Below, piece by piece: positions 39,339 to 42,660 of a DNA stretch of 42,660 nt (the first letter of the stretch is position 1; every line of letters starts with the position of its first letter). The notes under the pieces are model-generated. The model searched no databases and was not told where the DNA came from. It saw nothing but the letters and a program-made list of their open reading frames with translations. Made by a program: the position numbers and the translations under genes. The stretch is from NCBI GenBank assembly GCA_964385635.1, contig CAYLPU010000042.1, positions 1-42,660 of the forward strand. The letters run 5' to 3'. Source of the DNA: CAYLPU01 sp964385635 (GTDB lineage Bacteria > Chloroflexota > Anaerolineae > B4-G1).

Positions 39339-42300
39339 TTACACTTCCTCATATACTTCTACTGCCTTGCGCTCAGGCATCGGCTCACAAACCAACCCCA
39401 TCATCTCCAACCACTCCAGGTCGCAGCGCAGGCAGCGCTTGCATTCTTCCTGGACGGCACTCTCGTCCATCCCCCTCTCGACCTCGTGGAAGTTGTCCTG
39501 CCGTTCCTCCAGCGGGAGTTCAGGCATCTCTGGGCGATGGGCGTCGGCATAGTCCTCCAGGTCAAAGGGCTGCTCGATCACCTCGTAACCTGGGAGCGTG
39601 ACCAACTTTTCTGTCTCCCCGGTGCGCAGGTAGTGATCCACTGCGCGGGCCACAGCGTTACCCTGGGCCACTGCCTGGACCACTGTCGCTGGGCCGAGGA
39701 CGGCATCGCCCGCCGCAAAGACCCCAGGCCGAGAGGTGCCCAATGCTTCGTTCACGGCGAAGGTGTCGTTGCGCTGAACCTCCACCCCCTCCTCTTCCCC
39801 CATCCAGCCCTGGTCAGGCGCCTGCCCGATGGCCGGGATCAGGACGTCCAACTCGATGACGAACTCGGAGTTGGAGATGGGAACCGGGCGGCGGCGACCA
39901 CTGCGGTCGAACTCACCCAGCGTGTGCTTCAGGCACTCGACGCCGGTAACGTGGCCGTCTCCCAGCACCCGGGTGGGGTTGGTGAGAAAGTGGAAGATGG
40001 CTCCTTCCGCCTCGGCGGCCACGATCTCCTCTTCGTGAGCCGGCATGTCCTCGCGGCGGCGACGGTAGATCAGGTGAACCTCGCCGGCGCCCAGCCGCCA
40101 GGCGGAGCGCATGGCGTCAATGGCCACGTCACCGCCACCGACCACTCCCACGCGCTTGCCTGTGAGATCGGGTGGGTTGCCCAGGGCGACATCGCGCAGG
40201 AAGTCCACGCCATGCACAACCCCTTTTTTCTCCTCGCCCTCGATCCGCAACTGGCGGCTCTTGTGGGCGCCGATGGCCAGCACCACCGCGCCGTACCCCC
40301 TCCCCCCTCCCAGGGGGGACTGAGGGGGGTTCAGCAACTCATCCAGCGTGAAATCGCGCCCCAGTGCCTGGTTGCACTGGATCTCCACCCCGGCCCGCCG
40401 GACGTTGTTAATCTCCTGGTCGAGGATGTCACGCGGCAGGCGGTAATCGGGGATGCCTACGGCCATCATCCCTCCGGCGACGGGCAGTTTCTCAAAGACG
40501 GTGACGCGGTACCCCTGTTGCGCCAGCCGCAGGGCCGCCGTCAAGCCGGCCGGTCCCGCGCCGACCACGGCCACTCGCTTCCGCTTGGGCTCCCCGTAGA
40601 TGGGCGGGGTCCACGGACGCGCCAGTTCGTGATCGGCCATAAAACGCTTGACGGCCCGGATGGCGATAGGTTCGTCAATGTCCCCGCGCCGGCAGCGCTC
40701 CTCGCAAAAGGCGGGGCAAACCCGGCCACAGGCCAGCGGGAAGGGGTTCTGACGACGATGGATCTCCAGCCCCTCGGCGTAACGGCCCTGGGCCACCAGC
40801 GCCACGTAACTGGGCACGTCCACCTCGGCGGGGCAGGTGGTAGTGCAACGGGCGCGGACCAGTGGTTGGCACGCGCCGGCTGGACAGCGTTTGTCCACGA
40901 TGTGGGCGCGGAACTCGTCCTCAAAGTAACGCAGCGCCGACAGCACCGGCCCCGGGGTCAATTGCCCCAGCGCGCACAAGGCGCCAGTTTCCATCCCGGC
41001 AGCAATCTCGCGGATGGTGTCCAGATCCTCCAACTTGCCCTGGCCCTCGGTGATGCGGGTCAACACCTCCAGCATGCGCTTCCCACCTATCCGGCAGGGA
41101 ACGCACTTACCGCAACTCTCGGCGGTGGCAAAGGTGAGGAAGAACTTGGCCAGTTCCACCATGCAGGTGTTTTCGTCCACGACGATCATCCCGCCGGAGC
41201 CCATCACCGCGCCGAGGTCTTTTAACGAGTCAAAGTCTACCGGCACGTTCAGGTGCTCGACTCCGATGCACCCGCCCAGCGGCCCCCCCGTCTGCACGGC
41301 CTTGAACTTTTTTCCATTGGGGACCCCGCCGCCGATGTCGAAAATGATCTTGCCCAGGGTGATGCCCATCGGCACCTCCACCAGGCCGGTGTTGTTCACA
41401 TTGCCCGTAAGGGCAAAGATGGCTGTGCCCGTAGAGCGCCGGGTGCCGATGCCGGCGAACCAGTCGGCTCCCTTGACAATGATCTGGGGGACGTTGGCAT
41501 AGGATTTGACGTTGTTGAGGTTGGTCGGCTTGTCCCACAGGCCGCGCACGGCCGGGAAGGGGGGACGAGGACGCGGCTCACCACGTCGCCCTTCAATGGA
41601 GGCCAGCAGCGCCGTCTCCTCGCCGCACACAAAAGCGCCGGCCCCCTCCTTTATGTGCAAGTGAAAGGAAAAGTCGCTACCGAGAATATGGTCGCCCAAA
41701 AGCCCGTACTCCTCGGCCTGGGCAATGGCGACCTTGAGGCGCCTGATAGCCAGGGGGTACTCGGCCCGGCAGTAGATGTACCCCTCCTGCGCGCCGATAG
41801 CGCGGCCGCAGATCGCCATCCCCTCCAACACGCTGTGGGGATCACCCTCGATGACTGAGCGATCCATGAACGCGCCGGGGTCGCCCTCGTCGGCGTTGCA
41901 GACCACGTACTTGACGTCGCCACGGGCGCGGGCGGTGAACTCCCACTTCATGCCGGTGAGGAAGCCGGCCCCTCCCCTCCCCCTGAGACCTGATCGTTTC
42001 ACCTTGTCAATGATTTCCTCAGGTGTCATCTCGGTGAGTACCTTAGCCAGGGCGGTGTAGCCGTCGCGGGAGATGTACTCTTTGATATTTTCCGGGTCAA
42101 TGAGGCCGCAGTTGTGCAGGACAATTCTCTCCTGGTGCGCATAGAAGGGAATCTCATGGTAGTAAGGGATCGCCTCGTCTGTCGCAGGGTCCCTGTATAG
42201 GAGACGCTCCACGAGCCGTCCCCCGACCAGCGTCTCCTCGATCACTTCCTGCACATCGTCAACCGTGACGTGGCTGTAAAAGATGTCGTCGGGTTGGATG

Positions 42301-42533
42301 ACCACGATGGGTCCCATCTCGCACAGACCGTGGCAGCCCGTGAAACTCACCTGCACATCCTCCAGATGTCGCCTCGTCACCTCCTCCCGGAGGGTATCCA
42401 ATATACTCGCTGAACCCCCGGCGGTGCAGCCGGTTCCCCGACAAACCAGCACGCGAGTCCGATACGAGCGTATGGTCTTGCGAGCTTCCTCTCGGATATG
42501 TTTCAAGTCTTCCAAGGTCTTAAGTTTCAGCAT
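39339..42533 (-). CDS. NuoF-GltD fusion: FMN/NADH subunit joined to NAD(P)-FAD oxidoreductase
   Basis: The 1064-residue protein has two halves. The first is a long NuoF: a thioredoxin-like start with cysteines (CRGTGCTAGG, CHGLCEMGP), FMN site GRGGAGFLTGMKW (about 187), NADEGDPGAFMDR (about 209) and a 4Fe-4S motif ESCGKCVPCRIGGKRM (about 469). The second half, from about residue 545, is GltD/NfnB-like: cysteine motifs (CTTTCPAEVDVP, CGRVCPAFCEERC), an FAD Rossmann motif VAVVGAGPAGLTAALRLAQQ and an NAD(P) motif VGVVGGGDVAIDAM. It ends with CKRCLRCD. It resembles the HylB-type subunits of bifurcating hydrogenases and formate dehydrogenases. A palindrome adds NPPQSPLGGGRG at about residue 740. 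GAGGGGG precedes the ATG. Confidence 0.9.
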   Translation of the reverse strand: MLKLKTLEDLKHIREEARKTIRSYRTRVLVCRGTGCTAGGSASILDTLREEVTRRHLEDVQVSFTGCHGLCEMGPIVVIQPDDIFYSHVTVDDVQEVIEETLVGGRLVERLLYRDPATDEAIPYYHEIPFYAHQERIVLHNCGLIDPENIKEYISRDGYTALAKVLTEMTPEEIIDKVKRSGLRGRGGAGFLTGMKWEFTARARGDVKYVVCNADEGDPGAFMDRSVIEGDPHSVLEGMAICGRAIGAQEGYIYCRAEYPLAIRRLKVAIAQAEEYGLLGDHILGSDFSFHLHIKEGAGAFVCGEETALLASIEGRRGEPRPRPPFPAVRGLWDKPTNLNNVKSYANVPQIIVKGADWFAGIGTRRSTGTAIFALTGNVNNTGLVEVPMGITLGKIIFDIGGGVPNGKKFKAVQTGGPLGGCIGVEHLNVPVDFDSLKDLGAVMGSGGMIVVDENTCMVELAKFFLTFATAESCGKCVPCRIGGKRMLEVLTRITEGQGKLEDLDTIREIAAGMETGALCALGQLTPGPVLSALRYFEDEFRAHIVDKRCPAGACQPLVRARCTTTCPAEVDVPSYVALVAQGRYAEGLEIHRRQNPFPLACGRVCPAFCEERCRRGDIDEPIAIRAVKRFMADHELARPWTPPIYGEPKRKRVAVVGAGPAGLTAALRLAQQGYRVTVFEKLPVAGGMMAVGIPDYRLPRDILDQEINNVRRAGVEIQCNQALGRDFTLDELLNPPQSPLGGGRGYGAVVLAIGAHKSRQLRIEGEEKKGVVHGVDFLRDVALGNPPDLTGKRVGVVGGGDVAIDAMRSAWRLGAGEVHLIYRRRREDMPAHEEEIVAAEAEGAIFHFLTNPTRVLGDGHVTGVECLKHTLGEFDRSGRRRPVPISNSEFVIELDVLIPAIGQAPDQGWMGEEEGVEVQRNDTFAVNEALGTSRPGVFAAGDAVLGPATVVQAVAQGNAVARAVDHYLRTGETEKLVTLPGYEVIEQPFDLEDYADAHRPEMPELPLEERQDNFHEVERGMDESAVQEECKRCLRCDLEWLEMMGLVCEPMPERKAVEVYEEV
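40295..40330. repeat. G/C-run palindrome inside the fusion gene
   Basis: CCCCCCT (40302-40308) pairs with AGGGGGG (40312-40318), flanked by further C and G runs. It is read in frame on the minus strand as NPPQSPLGGGRG, between LDELL and YGAVVLAIGAH of the GltD-like half. It resembles the dispersed 'PPxSPLxGG' elements of other genomes. Confidence 0.75.
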
Positions 42534-42561
42534 TCCGATACCCCCTCGCTTCCGACAGGAT

Positions 42562-42660
42562 TCAATCCAGGTTCCTTATGATCTCCAGCATCTTCTCCGG
42601 CGTCAGTCCCCTCGCTACCCGGTCGTCAATCATAGCCGTGGGCGCCAGGGCGCAGGAGCC
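42562..42660 (-). CDS. NuoE-like subunit, C-terminal fragment (runs off the window)
   Basis: The last 32 codons of a minus-strand gene are visible: GSCALAPTAMIDDRVARGLT, then PEKMLEIIRNLD and a TGA at 42562-42564. The pattern 'g.CaLAPv..id..v.g.ltpekv.eil' is the C-terminal part of NuoE/HndA-like [2Fe-2S] proteins, with the last cluster cysteine present. It lies 28 nt upstream of the NuoF-GltD fusion and is evidently in the same operon. The rest of the gene lies beyond the right edge. Two NuoE-like genes in one operon fits a complex with two diaphorase arms. Confidence 0.8.
   Translation of the reverse strand, partial: GSCALAPTAMIDDRVARGLTPEKMLEIIRNLD

Noticed and set aside
39249..41225. Very long plus-strand open frame (about 658 codons)
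   Set aside because: It is antisense to the NuoF-GltD fusion, whose domains are unmistakable. Long antisense frames are common in GC-rich DNA.

Overview
The window is GC-rich bacterial DNA that looks like an anaerobic, uncultivated-type member of the Chloroflexota (Anaerolineae or a relative). This placement is an inference. It rests on a run of very large GT39-like membrane proteins with a shared beta-rich tail, TPR-PH-SHOCT and DUF11 proteins, a formate dehydrogenase operon of anaerobic type, and many small palindromes and 7-bp-period tracts lying inside genes. No rRNA, tRNA, CRISPR array, transposase or phage gene was found.

Left part (1-6660). A remnant of a TPR-like gene, a pentapeptide-repeat protein and a TPR-PH-SHOCT protein lie on the minus strand. 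The remnant and the full TPR-PH-SHOCT gene have nearly the same promoter. A plus-strand group follows: a Trm112-like zinc protein, a two-helix membrane protein, a DUF123 GIY-YIG protein and a HEAT-repeat protein, the last three overlapping. A minus-strand pair comes next: a lipoprotein solute-binding protein and an MOFRL-type glycerate kinase.

Middle (6711-30872). A plus-strand locus of about 24 kb holds eight GT39-like GT-C proteins, one YfhO-family protein, one secreted DUF11/FnIII/LamG-like protein, a YbhN/LPG-synthase-type membrane protein and a FemAB/CelD-like acyltransferase. Many genes overlap by 4-8 nt and are probably translationally coupled. The eight GT-C proteins carry an acidic pair (or single Asp) just after the first membrane helix and a C-terminal beta-rich module; one has two modules. 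A sensible reading is envelope or surface glycan assembly, with lipid-linked sugars transferred outside the membrane. The secreted DUF11 protein inside the locus is a candidate substrate.

Right part (30888-42660). A frameshifted CcmD-like small gene is followed by a CACHE-HAMP histidine kinase and a REC-HisKA-HATPase hybrid, then a convergent single-domain response regulator. The minus-strand operon at the right edge encodes a NuoE-like protein (partial), a NuoF-GltD fusion, a formate dehydrogenase catalytic subunit, a second NuoE and a second NuoF. The formate dehydrogenase is split by an in-frame TGA in the normal selenocysteine position, with a GGUCU-loop hairpin 12 nt downstream. It is therefore read here as one 900-residue selenoprotein. 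The operon most likely makes a soluble NAD(P)-linked, possibly electron-bifurcating formate dehydrogenase.

The most unusual feature is the repeat content of the coding sequence. At least five kinds of small palindrome and more than ten tracts of 7-bp period (others of 4, 8 or 9 bp) sit inside genes without breaking the frame. They lie at N-terminal tails, in loops between domains, or across stop codons and ribosome-binding sites. One palindrome supplies the last codons and stop of nuoF. One palindrome family shows compensatory base changes in its stem.
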